From NCBI GenBank assembly GCA_963803085.1, contig CAWDLE010000021.1:186001-250000 (forward strand): 64,000 bases of DNA, given 5' to 3'. The notes beneath the pieces were generated by a model. That model saw nothing but the letters and a program-made list of their open reading frames with translations. It had not been told where the DNA came from and did not search any database. The translations under genes and the position numbers were made by a program. The DNA comes from JACVRW01 sp963803085 (GTDB lineage Bacteria > Actinomycetota > Thermoleophilia > Solirubrobacterales > Thermoleophilaceae). Position 1 is the stretch's first letter, and each line of letters begins with the position of its first letter. Of the stretch, positions 25,566 to 32,475 are shown piece after piece.

Positions 25566-27590
25566 CTACCCCAGGTCGCGCGGCGTCTCGAAGGTCCACT
25601 CGCGTCGTCGCACGCTCTCGCCGTTCTCGAACGCCTCAAGCTCGGTCCGGACGCGGAAGTGCTTGGCGTCGGCGTCCATGACGGCGCGGATCTCGGCGCG
25701 CGCGAGCCAGCCGTCGCGGCCCAGCTCCGTGGCGGCCTCGCAGCGGACCTCTGCGGAGAGCGGGTCGTTCGGCACGATCGAGTAGACGGTCTCGGTCCAG
25801 TAGCCGGCCTGGAGGCCGGCCTCCACCAGCCGGTAGCGCCCGCCTGCCGCCCAGTCGAATCTGAGCTCGGTCCGCTCGCTCGCGAAGTCGTGCGTCACGC
25901 TGCGGGCGCCCTCGACCGGCTCGAGCTTCTCCTCCTTGAGTCCGGGCGCGTTCTCGGGCTCGTCGAAGGGTCGGAGCTCCTCATCGTCAGCGCGCGGCGG
26001 GCGCACGGGCAGCACGAGCGAGCTGTCCGCTGTGTGGATGGCGAGCGTGACCGGCTCCGGCGCAGGCCACAGCCACGGCCAGTACGCGGGCGAGAGCGCC
26101 AGACGCACGCGGTGCCCGGCCGGAATCGCCTGCGCGATGCCGTCGAGCTCGAGCACGATGCGCTCGCGGCGGCCAGGCTCGAGCGGCTGCGGGTGTTCGT
26201 GGCTGTCCCTATGCGTGAGGTTCAGGACGCCGCGCGTGATCAGCAGCGAGCTACCGTCGGCCGCGACGTCGCAGAGCCGCGCGGCGAGCTGCGCAACGGG
26301 TCGGTCGCTCTCGAGCTCGAGCTCCACGCGCGCGTTCCCGAGCAGCTCGATGCGCTCGTCGAGCGGGGCCGAGGTGAAGCTGAGCGCACGGCCGTCGTCG
26401 GCGCGCTGGTCCACGGCGCCCTCGCCGTGGGTGCCGTCCGCGCACCAGACTCCGCCGTCGATGCCGCAGAGCAGGTCCGTGCCGATCTCGAGCCGCGGCG
26501 CGGCGGGGTCGGGCTGGTCGCCGAGACGGCCCTCGCGGAGCCACATGCGGCGCTCGCCGATCTTGGGCGCCGGCCATCCGCGCTCGGCCACCCAGCGGCC
26601 GGGCCGCTCCACCTGTCGGGCCGACGGAGCCACGGGCTCCTGCATCCAGACGCGGAGGGCGGGCTCGTCCATGATCCCGGTGTCTTCGCCCTTCAGCCAC
26701 TGGTCCCACCAGCGCAGGCACTCCTGGAGGAAGCCGATCGCCGGTCCGGGCTCGACCTCGTCCGGGAACGAGTGCGACCACGGGCCGATCAGCCCCTTCG
26801 AGGGCGCTTCGAGTCCGGCCAGGAGCCTCAGGACCGCCTCGGTGTACCCGTCCGCCCAGCCGCCGATCGCGTAGACGGGGCAACTGATCGCGCCGAAGTC
26901 CTCGCAGACCGAGCCCTGCTTCCAGTAGTCGTCACGCCGCTGGTGGCGCAGCCACTCGTACTCGTACGGCTCGACGCTGTCGATCCGCTCGAGCCAGGCG
27001 TCGCGCCAGCCCGGGCCCGCGACCTCCGGGTCGGGGGGGATCGCGTTGAACGAGAGCAGCGACGCCCCCCACGAGAGCATCTCGAGCGCCAGAACGGCGC
27101 CGCCGCGATAGTGCACGTCGTCCGCGTAGCGGTCGTCTGTCGAGCAGAGGCTGATCACGGCCTTCAGTTCCGGCGGGCGGCGTGCCGCCACCTGGAGCCC
27201 GTTGAAGCCGCCCCAGGAGATCCCGAACATCCCGGCGGCGCCCGTGCACCAGGGCTGCTCCGCTATCCAGCGGAGCACCTCCACCGCGTCCTCCTGCTCC
27301 TGGGGGAGGTACTCGTCATGGAGCAGGCCGTCGGACTCGCCGCTGCCGCGCTGGTCCACGCGCAGCACCGCATACCCATGTCCCGCGAAGTACGCGTGGC
27401 GCGGCTGGTCGCGCAGCGTGGTGCCGTCGCCCTTCCGGTAGGGGATGTACTCGAGGATCGCCGGCACTGGGTCGCTCTCGGCGTCCTCAGGCAGCCAGAT
27501 GCGGGCGCCGAGGCGCGTGCCGTCTGAGAGCGGGATCCACACGTGGTCGATCGTGCGCACGGGGCGCGGCAGGTCCGTCACGACTCTCAT
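25566..27590 (-). CDS. CocE/NonD-family acyl hydrolase (X-Pro dipeptidyl-peptidase-like)
   Basis: 674 aa. The alpha/beta-hydrolase domain has DQRGSGESDG and nucleophile elbow GISWGGFNG (Ser near 144), with Asp and His supplied later (GGWADGYTE, PWSHSFPDE). The C-terminal jelly-roll domain typical of CocE and PepX follows (after about residue 380; RVRLALSPAYWPWLWP). Family members cleave esters such as cocaine or X-Pro amides; substrate here unknown. No signal peptide, so probably cytoplasmic. It starts with ATG overlapping the CoA-transferase stop by 4 nt, making it the last gene of a leftward operon. Confidence 0.9.
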   Translation of the reverse strand: MRVVTDLPRPVRTIDHVWIPLSDGTRLGARIWLPEDAESDPVPAILEYIPYRKGDGTTLRDQPRHAYFAGHGYAVLRVDQRGSGESDGLLHDEYLPQEQEDAVEVLRWIAEQPWCTGAAGMFGISWGGFNGLQVAARRPPELKAVISLCSTDDRYADDVHYRGGAVLALEMLSWGASLLSFNAIPPDPEVAGPGWRDAWLERIDSVEPYEYEWLRHQRRDDYWKQGSVCEDFGAISCPVYAIGGWADGYTEAVLRLLAGLEAPSKGLIGPWSHSFPDEVEPGPAIGFLQECLRWWDQWLKGEDTGIMDEPALRVWMQEPVAPSARQVERPGRWVAERGWPAPKIGERRMWLREGRLGDQPDPAAPRLEIGTDLLCGIDGGVWCADGTHGEGAVDQRADDGRALSFTSAPLDERIELLGNARVELELESDRPVAQLAARLCDVAADGSSLLITRGVLNLTHRDSHEHPQPLEPGRRERIVLELDGIAQAIPAGHRVRLALSPAYWPWLWPAPEPVTLAIHTADSSLVLPVRPPRADDEELRPFDEPENAPGLKEEKLEPVEGARSVTHDFASERTELRFDWAAGGRYRLVEAGLQAGYWTETVYSIVPNDPLSAEVRCEAATELGRDGWLARAEIRAVMDADAKHFRVRTELEAFENGESVRRREWTFETPRDLG

Positions 27591-28789
27591 CGGCGTGTGG
27601 ACGCTCCGAACAGCTCGTCGGCGTGCTCGTCCAGCGCCGGCGCCGGGCGGCCCCGCCCAGCGGCGGCGCCGTCGACCTTGAAGAGGCTGCCGAGCAACCG
27701 CACGGGGCCGACCCCCGGTTGCTCGACCTCCTGCACGAGGCCGTTCGAGCGCACCTGGGCATCGTCGAAGAGCTGGCCGAGGCTCCGTACCTCGCTCGCG
27801 GGCACGCGCCGTGCGGCGAGCGCCGCCACGGCCTCACCGACGCCGAGACGCGCAAAGCCGTCCTCCACGGCGCGCACGTGGGCGGCGCGGCGGTCGTGCT
27901 CCTCGCCGTCCGCCGGCTCGGCCTGCGGGTTGCCGGCGAAGGGATCGTCGAGCGCGAGCAGCTCGCAGACCTGGCGGCGCTGGTCGCTGTTGAGGCAGGC
28001 GAGCGCGATGAAGCCGTCGGCGCAGGCGTGGGCGCGGTAGTAGGGGTCGAGGGCCTCCAGTGCCGCTGCGCGACCGGCGAGCGCCTCGAGCTCGGCGCGG
28101 CCTGCCAGCTCGCTGCCCGCGGCGGGCTCGTCGCGGCCGTCCACCTCGACGAAGCGCTGCGCCTGCAGCGCGAGCGCGGCGCCGAGCAGCGACACCTCCA
28201 GGTCGGGTGCTCGCTCGCCGCGGCCGAGCAGGCCGGCGGTCACCGCGAGCGCGGCGAGAAGTCCCGCGGTGAAGTCGGCAAGTGCGAGGCCGCCGGTCCT
28301 GCGCGGGACCGCATCGCCGGGGCGCGGGTCGGCGAGCAGGAGACCGGACAGCGCCTGGCCGATCAGGTCGTAGGCCGGGCGGTTCGAGTCCGGGCCCGAG
28401 CTTCCGAAGGCAGATACGCAGACGGTCACGCAGCGCGGGTTCACGGCGCGGACGCTCTCAGAGTCGAGGCCGAAACGGTGGGCACGCTCCGGAAGGCAGT
28501 TGTGCACGAGGGCGTCGGCGGATGCGATCAGCGCCCGACTGCGCTCGCGCCCCTCGGGCGACTTCAGGTCGAGCGCGACCGAGCGCTTGCCGCGGTTCAG
28601 CGCGTAGAAATAGCGGCTCTCGCATTCCTCGAAGGGGTCGTAGCGGCGCCACTCGTCACCGCGCGGGGGCTCCACCTTGATCACGTCGGCGCCAAGGTCT
28701 GATAGCAGCATCGTCGCGAACGGCGACGCCACGTACTGGCCGTAGTCGAGCACGCGCAGGCCGTCGAGTGGGAGCTCCGCGCCGGTCAT
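27587..28789 (-). CDS. CaiB/BaiF-type (class III) CoA transferase
   Basis: 400 aa from ATG 28789, chosen because it overlaps the upstream stop as ATGA; upstream codons are read-through. It has LDYGQYVASPFATMLLSDLGADVIKVEPP, the family N-terminus, NRGKRSVALDLKSPEGRE, and the catalytic-Asp region near ADFTAGLLAALAV. These enzymes move CoA between carboxylic acids, for example carnitine/crotonobetaine, bile acids or 2-methyl acids. With two acyl-CoA dehydrogenases upstream it probably activates the acid that they oxidise. The C-terminal third is shorter than in some homologues. Confidence 0.9.
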   Translation of the reverse strand: MTGAELPLDGLRVLDYGQYVASPFATMLLSDLGADVIKVEPPRGDEWRRYDPFEECESRYFYALNRGKRSVALDLKSPEGRERSRALIASADALVHNCLPERAHRFGLDSESVRAVNPRCVTVCVSAFGSSGPDSNRPAYDLIGQALSGLLLADPRPGDAVPRRTGGLALADFTAGLLAALAVTAGLLGRGERAPDLEVSLLGAALALQAQRFVEVDGRDEPAAGSELAGRAELEALAGRAAALEALDPYYRAHACADGFIALACLNSDQRRQVCELLALDDPFAGNPQAEPADGEEHDRRAAHVRAVEDGFARLGVGEAVAALAARRVPASEVRSLGQLFDDAQVRSNGLVQEVEQPGVGPVRLLGSLFKVDGAAAGRGRPAPALDEHADELFGASTRR

Positions 28790-29625
28790 CCGGCCGGACT
28801 CTCCCAGGCGAGCAGGACCGCGTCCGCCCACACGCGTGCCGAGCGGCTGCGCCGGTAGGCGCGCTGGAGCGGGAACTCGAGAGTGAAGCCGAGCGCCCCG
28901 GTCACCTGCATGCAGATGGCCACGGCGCGCTCCGCCGCGTCACCGGCGTGCGCGAGTGCGTCCGCCCCGGGCGAGTCGGCGCTGAGCAGGGTGAGCCCGT
29001 CGACAAGCGTGGCGGCGTCGGCCAGCATCTGCTGCACCGGCTCGAGGGCGGCGAGCGGCCCGCCAAACGCGCGCCGCGAGCGAGCGTGTTCGAGCGCGAG
29101 CCGGAGCGCCTCCTCGCCAAGCCCCGCGAGGTAGCCCGTCGAAGCAGCGCACCAGGCGGCCATGCGAACGCCCGCCTCGGGGTCGGGCACGGTTTCGCTC
29201 GCCGCGTCCTCCACACGCACGATCCCGAGCGCGTCCGTGTACGGCAGCGGTGAGAGGCGCACCGCGCGCCTTCTGACGAACTCACCCGCACGGGGCTCCA
29301 CCAGCGTGGCGCCCTCGTTCGCGTAACGCGCGAGCCCGTCCACCGTCAATGCCCCGCCGAGCAGCGCGTCAACGGGCGCGAGCGAGGCGAACGCGCGGCC
29401 GATCGCCGCGCCGGCGGGGGCGGCGAGGGGGAGCAGGCCGCCGTCGCGCCCGAGCTCGTCCCAACCGGCATCACTCAGTGCGTGTTGCAGGTCCGGGTCC
29501 GCGTCGGAAGCGGCCGCGCCCGGCCGCCACGGGTCGGGCCCGGTATGCCGGGCCACGATCGCCGCGACCGTCGCCGCGAACTGGCGGGACTCTTCGACGC
29601 CGGCCAGGTCGGCGACCGGGCTCAT
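28786..29625 (-). CDS. short acyl-CoA dehydrogenase-like subunit
   Basis: 279 aa from ATG 29625, which overlaps the stop of the upstream dehydrogenase (ATGA); ATG 29634 is the alternative. It is about 100 residues shorter than a normal acyl-CoA dehydrogenase. The FAD middle domain is reduced and no EGT catalytic-base motif is seen. The C-terminal helical bundle is recognisable (ALEHARSRRAFGGPLAALEPVQQMLAD, QVTGALGFTLEFPLQRAYRR). Such short partners form heterotetramers with a full-length chain in steroid and bile-acid side-chain degradation (FadE28-FadE29 type). The pairing with the next gene suggests the same here. Confidence 0.8.
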   Translation of the reverse strand: MSPVADLAGVEESRQFAATVAAIVARHTGPDPWRPGAAASDADPDLQHALSDAGWDELGRDGGLLPLAAPAGAAIGRAFASLAPVDALLGGALTVDGLARYANEGATLVEPRAGEFVRRRAVRLSPLPYTDALGIVRVEDAASETVPDPEAGVRMAAWCAASTGYLAGLGEEALRLALEHARSRRAFGGPLAALEPVQQMLADAATLVDGLTLLSADSPGADALAHAGDAAERAVAICMQVTGALGFTLEFPLQRAYRRSRSARVWADAVLLAWESPAG

Positions 29626-30650
29626 GCTGCGCATCCCAGGCCCTTTCGGGCGATTACGCGGCGCTGAATCTCTGCCGCTCCGCCCGCGACGGTGCTGCCC
29701 GCGGCCGCGCGGGTGAGCGCCGCCAGGCGACCATCGCCAACGCCTCTTTCACCCTCTGCCAGGGCTTCCGGGCCGAGCAAGCGCACGCCTGCCTCGGCGG
29801 TTCGCCGGACCAGCGTCGAGATAGATAGCTTGGCCATCGACGCGGCGGCGGCCGCCGGCCGCCCCTGCGCGAGCAGCGCCGCGGCGCGGCGCCCCAGAAG
29901 GCGTGCGGCCTCCGCCTCGCCGCGCAGCCTGCGCAGCTCAAGCCTCTCGTTCGCAGACCGAACCCCGGCCTCCAGATCGTCGAGCACCCGGACTACCACG
30001 CCCACCTTCTCGCTCGTCACGCGCTCGTGGTCGAGCGTGCTCATAAGCACCCGCCAGCCGCCGTGCAGCTCGCCGACGAGTTGGGCGGCCGGCACCTCGA
30101 CGTCGGTGAGGAAGACTTCGCACAGAAGGCCGCCGCCGACCGCGTCGATCTCGCGCACCTCGATCCCGGGGGAGCGCATGTCGGCCACGAGCACCGACAC
30201 GCCGCGGTGGGGCCTCGACGCGTCCGGGTCGGTGCGGACGGCGAGGTAGATCCAGTCGGCGACCTGCGCGCTCGAGGTCCAGATCTTGTGGCCGGAGACC
30301 ACGAAGCGCTCGCCGTCGCGCCGGGCGGAGGTGCGCAGCGCGGCGAGGTCCGAGCCCGCCTCCGGCTCGGAGAAGCCCTGGCAGAACAGCAGCCGGCCGC
30401 CGGCGATCTCCGGCAGCAGGCGCTCCCTCAGCTCCTCGGAGGCGTGGCCGAGCAGCACGTTGCCGATGGTCTTGACCGACAGGAGGTAGCCGGAGAGGGG
30501 GAGCCAGTGATAGCCGAAGCGTTCTTCCGCGGCCACGGTCGCGAGTGGATCGAGCCCCCTGCCGCCGAGCTGCTCGGGCCAGTGGAGGCCGATCCAGCCC
30601 TCTGAGCCCATCGCCTCGTAGCCGGCGCGGGAGTCCCCATCGGAAGGCAT
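29622..30650 (-). CDS. acyl-CoA dehydrogenase (large partner), N-terminus uncertain
   Basis: 342 aa from the first canonical start, ATG 30650. It has GWIGLHWPEQLGGRG, FCQGFSEPEAGSDLAALRT (FAD/substrate loop), GHKIWTSSAQ and the C-terminal AGGAAEIQRRVIARKG. There Gly replaces the usual catalytic Glu, so the base must lie elsewhere or come from the partner. The reading frame stays open and protein-like for 34 more codons (to about 30750) with no ATG, GTG or TTG. A CTG at 30746, 9 nt after TAGCAT, would give 374 aa, the usual family length. It heads a leftward operon with the short dehydrogenase, CoA transferase and CocE hydrolase. Confidence 0.88.
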   Translation of the reverse strand: MPSDGDSRAGYEAMGSEGWIGLHWPEQLGGRGLDPLATVAAEERFGYHWLPLSGYLLSVKTIGNVLLGHASEELRERLLPEIAGGRLLFCQGFSEPEAGSDLAALRTSARRDGERFVVSGHKIWTSSAQVADWIYLAVRTDPDASRPHRGVSVLVADMRSPGIEVREIDAVGGGLLCEVFLTDVEVPAAQLVGELHGGWRVLMSTLDHERVTSEKVGVVVRVLDDLEAGVRSANERLELRRLRGEAEAARLLGRRAAALLAQGRPAAAAASMAKLSISTLVRRTAEAGVRLLGPEALAEGERGVGDGRLAALTRAAAGSTVAGGAAEIQRRVIARKGLGCAA

Positions 30651-30737
30651 GCCCTGGAAGCGATTGTCGGGCTCGCCGGCCAGCTCGGCGGCGAGCCGGG
30701 CGCCGAAACGGTCGGCATGCAGTGCGATTTCATTGAC

Positions 30738-30752
30738 TGAAACCAGGTTTCA
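30738..30752. promoter_or_regulatory. perfect operator-like palindrome TGAAACC-A-GGTTTCA
   Basis: 7-bp arms around one base, between the divergent acyl-CoA dehydrogenase operon and the MoaD-like gene. It overlaps the likely start region of the former and lies 3 nt before the ATG at 30756. A TetR- or FadR-like site is plausible. No regulator gene is adjacent. Confidence 0.6.
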
Positions 30753-30821
30753 ACAATGCTAACCGCGCGCTCGGCCGCGCGCCACCTGATCAGCGCCTGC
30801 GGCGGTACGCTGCCCAGACCA

Positions 30822-31109
30822 GTGCACGTCCACGTGCGACTAGGAGCCGGGCTTGCAACCGAAGCCGGCACGCGCCGGCTCAGCGTCGCGGTGCCGAACG
30901 GCGCCACAGTCGACACGCTGCTCGACCGTCTCGCGGAGCTCGAGCCCGGCATCGCAGCAGGCCTTGGCTCCGCACTGGCGGTGGTGCGCGGGACGCACGC
31001 CGGGCGTGAGCAGGAGCTCCGCGAGGGCGACGAGGTGGCACTTCTGATTCCGGTGGCCGGCGGCAGCGCCGGCCGTACACAGCGCGAGAGGAGACAGCTA
31101 TGGCAGTAG
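30822..31109 (+). CDS. MoaD/ThiS-like ubiquitin-fold protein with a C-terminal extension
   Basis: 95 aa from GTG 30822, which gives a family-like first strand (VHVHVRLGAGLATEAG); ATG 30756 would add 22 residues of non-family sequence. The beta-grasp pattern is clear: hydrophobic first strands, helix ATVDTLLDRLAELEPGI, then LREGDEVALLIPVAGG. In sulphur carriers the diglycine is the exact C-terminus and becomes a thiocarboxylate. Here 14 residues (SAGRTQRERRQLWQ) follow it, so it would need trimming or has lost the carrier role. Its end overlaps the formamidase start by 10 nt. It may serve that enzyme or a molybdo- or tungsto-enzyme elsewhere. Confidence 0.7.
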   Translation: MHVHVRLGAGLATEAGTRRLSVAVPNGATVDTLLDRLAELEPGIAAGLGSALAVVRGTHAGREQELREGDEVALLIPVAGGSAGRTQRERRQLWQ

Positions 31110-32428
31110 AGCCCGCGGCGCCGCGGACCGAGGCGCATCCGACGGTTTTTGTCGACACCTTCACGGACGGCCTGCTCGGCCCGGACGTCGAGATGCTCGG
31201 GCCGGTCGAGGACGGCGGGCATGTCGTGGTCAACACCGCACCGGGCTGCTGGGGCCCGATGATCACGCCCGCGATCCGCGGCGGGCACGAGGTGGCCCAG
31301 CCGGTGGCCGTGGCGGGCGCCGTGCCGGGCGACGCGATCGCCATCCGGATCAAGGACATCGAGGTGACGTCGATCGCGACTGCCTCGGGCAACGACATGT
31401 CGCCGGAGGGCAGCTTCAACGGCGATCCCTATTGCGCGCCGGTCTGCCCAGGTTGTGGGGCGGAGTACCCCGAGACGCGCCTGGACGGGATAGGTCAGGA
31501 CTCAGTGCGCTGCGTCGAGTGCGGCGCCGACGCAACTCCATTCAAGTTCACGAACGGCTACACGATCGCGTTCGATCACGCGCGCGAGGTCGGCTTGACG
31601 CTGCCCCAGGAGGCGGCGGAGCGAATCGCGCGCGAGCCGGCCCGATATGCGGCGCTGCCGGAGAACTCCGTCCAGAACCCGATCCTCGCGTTCGCCCCCC
31701 ACGACATTGTCGGCCTGGCCACCCGGCTGCGCCCGTTCATGGGCCAGCTCGGCACGACGCCGTCGATCACGGTGCCGGATTCGCACAACGCAGGCGACTT
31801 CGGCAGCTTCCTCGTGGGTGCGCCACACGGCTACGCGATCACGGCGGAGGAGCTCGCCGAGCACCGCACGGACGGCCACATGGACGTCGACGCTGTACGC
31901 GCAGGCGCGATCCTCGTCTGCCCGGTGAAGCTGCCGGGCGGCGGCGTCTACCTGGGCGACATGCACGCGCTCCAGGGCGACGGCGAGATCGCCGGCCACA
32001 CCTGCGACGTCTCCGGCACCGTGACCCTCCAGGTGGAGGTGATCAAGGGACTAGGAATCGACGGCCCGCTGCTGTTCCCGCTCGAGGAGGACCTGCCCTA
32101 CCTCGCGCGCCCGCTCTCGGGCGCCGAGCGCGTCCGCGCCGAGGGGCTCGCGCGCGAGTGGGGTGTCGGGGAGCTCGAGGAGAGCGCCCCGATCTCGGTC
32201 ATCGGTACGGGCCCGGATCTGAACAGCGCTACCGACAACGGGCTTGAGCGCGCCGCGGAGCTCCTAGGGATGGAGGTTCCCGAGGTGAAGAACCGCGCGA
32301 CCGTGGCAGGGGCGATCGAGATCGGCCGCCACCCCGGGGTGGTCCAGGTGACGTTCCGGGCGCCGCTGGAGCGCCTCGAGCAGCGCGAGCTCCTGCCCTA
32401 CGTGCGCGACCAGTACGGGACCGGCTGA
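31100..32428 (+). CDS. acetamidase/formamidase-family amidohydrolase with zinc-ribbon insert
   Basis: 442 aa. It belongs to the FmdA/AmdA fold: PGCWGPMITPA near the start, VPDSHNAGDFGSF, GGGVYLGDMHALQGDGEIAGH, TCDVSGTVTLQVEV. These enzymes hydrolyse formamide, acetamide or related short amides to acid and ammonia. Between strands (about residues 108-145) lies a four-Cys module, CPGCGAEYP and CVECGAD, with the spacing of a zinc ribbon; many homologues lack it. ATG 31100 lies inside the MoaD-like gene, so the two are coupled. A strong hairpin follows the stop. Confidence 0.88.
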   Translation: MAVEPAAPRTEAHPTVFVDTFTDGLLGPDVEMLGPVEDGGHVVVNTAPGCWGPMITPAIRGGHEVAQPVAVAGAVPGDAIAIRIKDIEVTSIATASGNDMSPEGSFNGDPYCAPVCPGCGAEYPETRLDGIGQDSVRCVECGADATPFKFTNGYTIAFDHAREVGLTLPQEAAERIAREPARYAALPENSVQNPILAFAPHDIVGLATRLRPFMGQLGTTPSITVPDSHNAGDFGSFLVGAPHGYAITAEELAEHRTDGHMDVDAVRAGAILVCPVKLPGGGVYLGDMHALQGDGEIAGHTCDVSGTVTLQVEVIKGLGIDGPLLFPLEEDLPYLARPLSGAERVRAEGLAREWGVGELEESAPISVIGTGPDLNSATDNGLERAAELLGMEVPEVKNRATVAGAIEIGRHPGVVQVTFRAPLERLEQRELLPYVRDQYGTG

Positions 32429-32436
32429 GCCTAGGC

Positions 32437-32466
32437 CGGCACCGGCGCGTACCCGCGCCGGTGCCG
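32437..32466. terminator. 13-bp GC hairpin between convergent genes
   Basis: CGGCACCGGCGCG (32437-32449), loop TACC, perfect complement 32454-32466. There is no T-run on either side. It sits 8 nt after the formamidase stop and 9 nt after the MMPL stop on the other strand, so it may serve both. Confidence 0.55.
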
Positions 32467-32475
32467 ACCGAGCTC

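Noticed and set aside
25659..27527. 622-codon plus-strand frame opposite the CocE hydrolase
   Set aside because: Antisense shadow; composition is typical of third-position GC bias and the minus strand has the catalytic Ser motif.
30756..30821. N-terminal extension of the MoaD-like protein from ATG 30756
   Set aside because: The 22 added residues have no family similarity, while GTG 30822 starts exactly at the first beta strand. Not excluded, only less likely.
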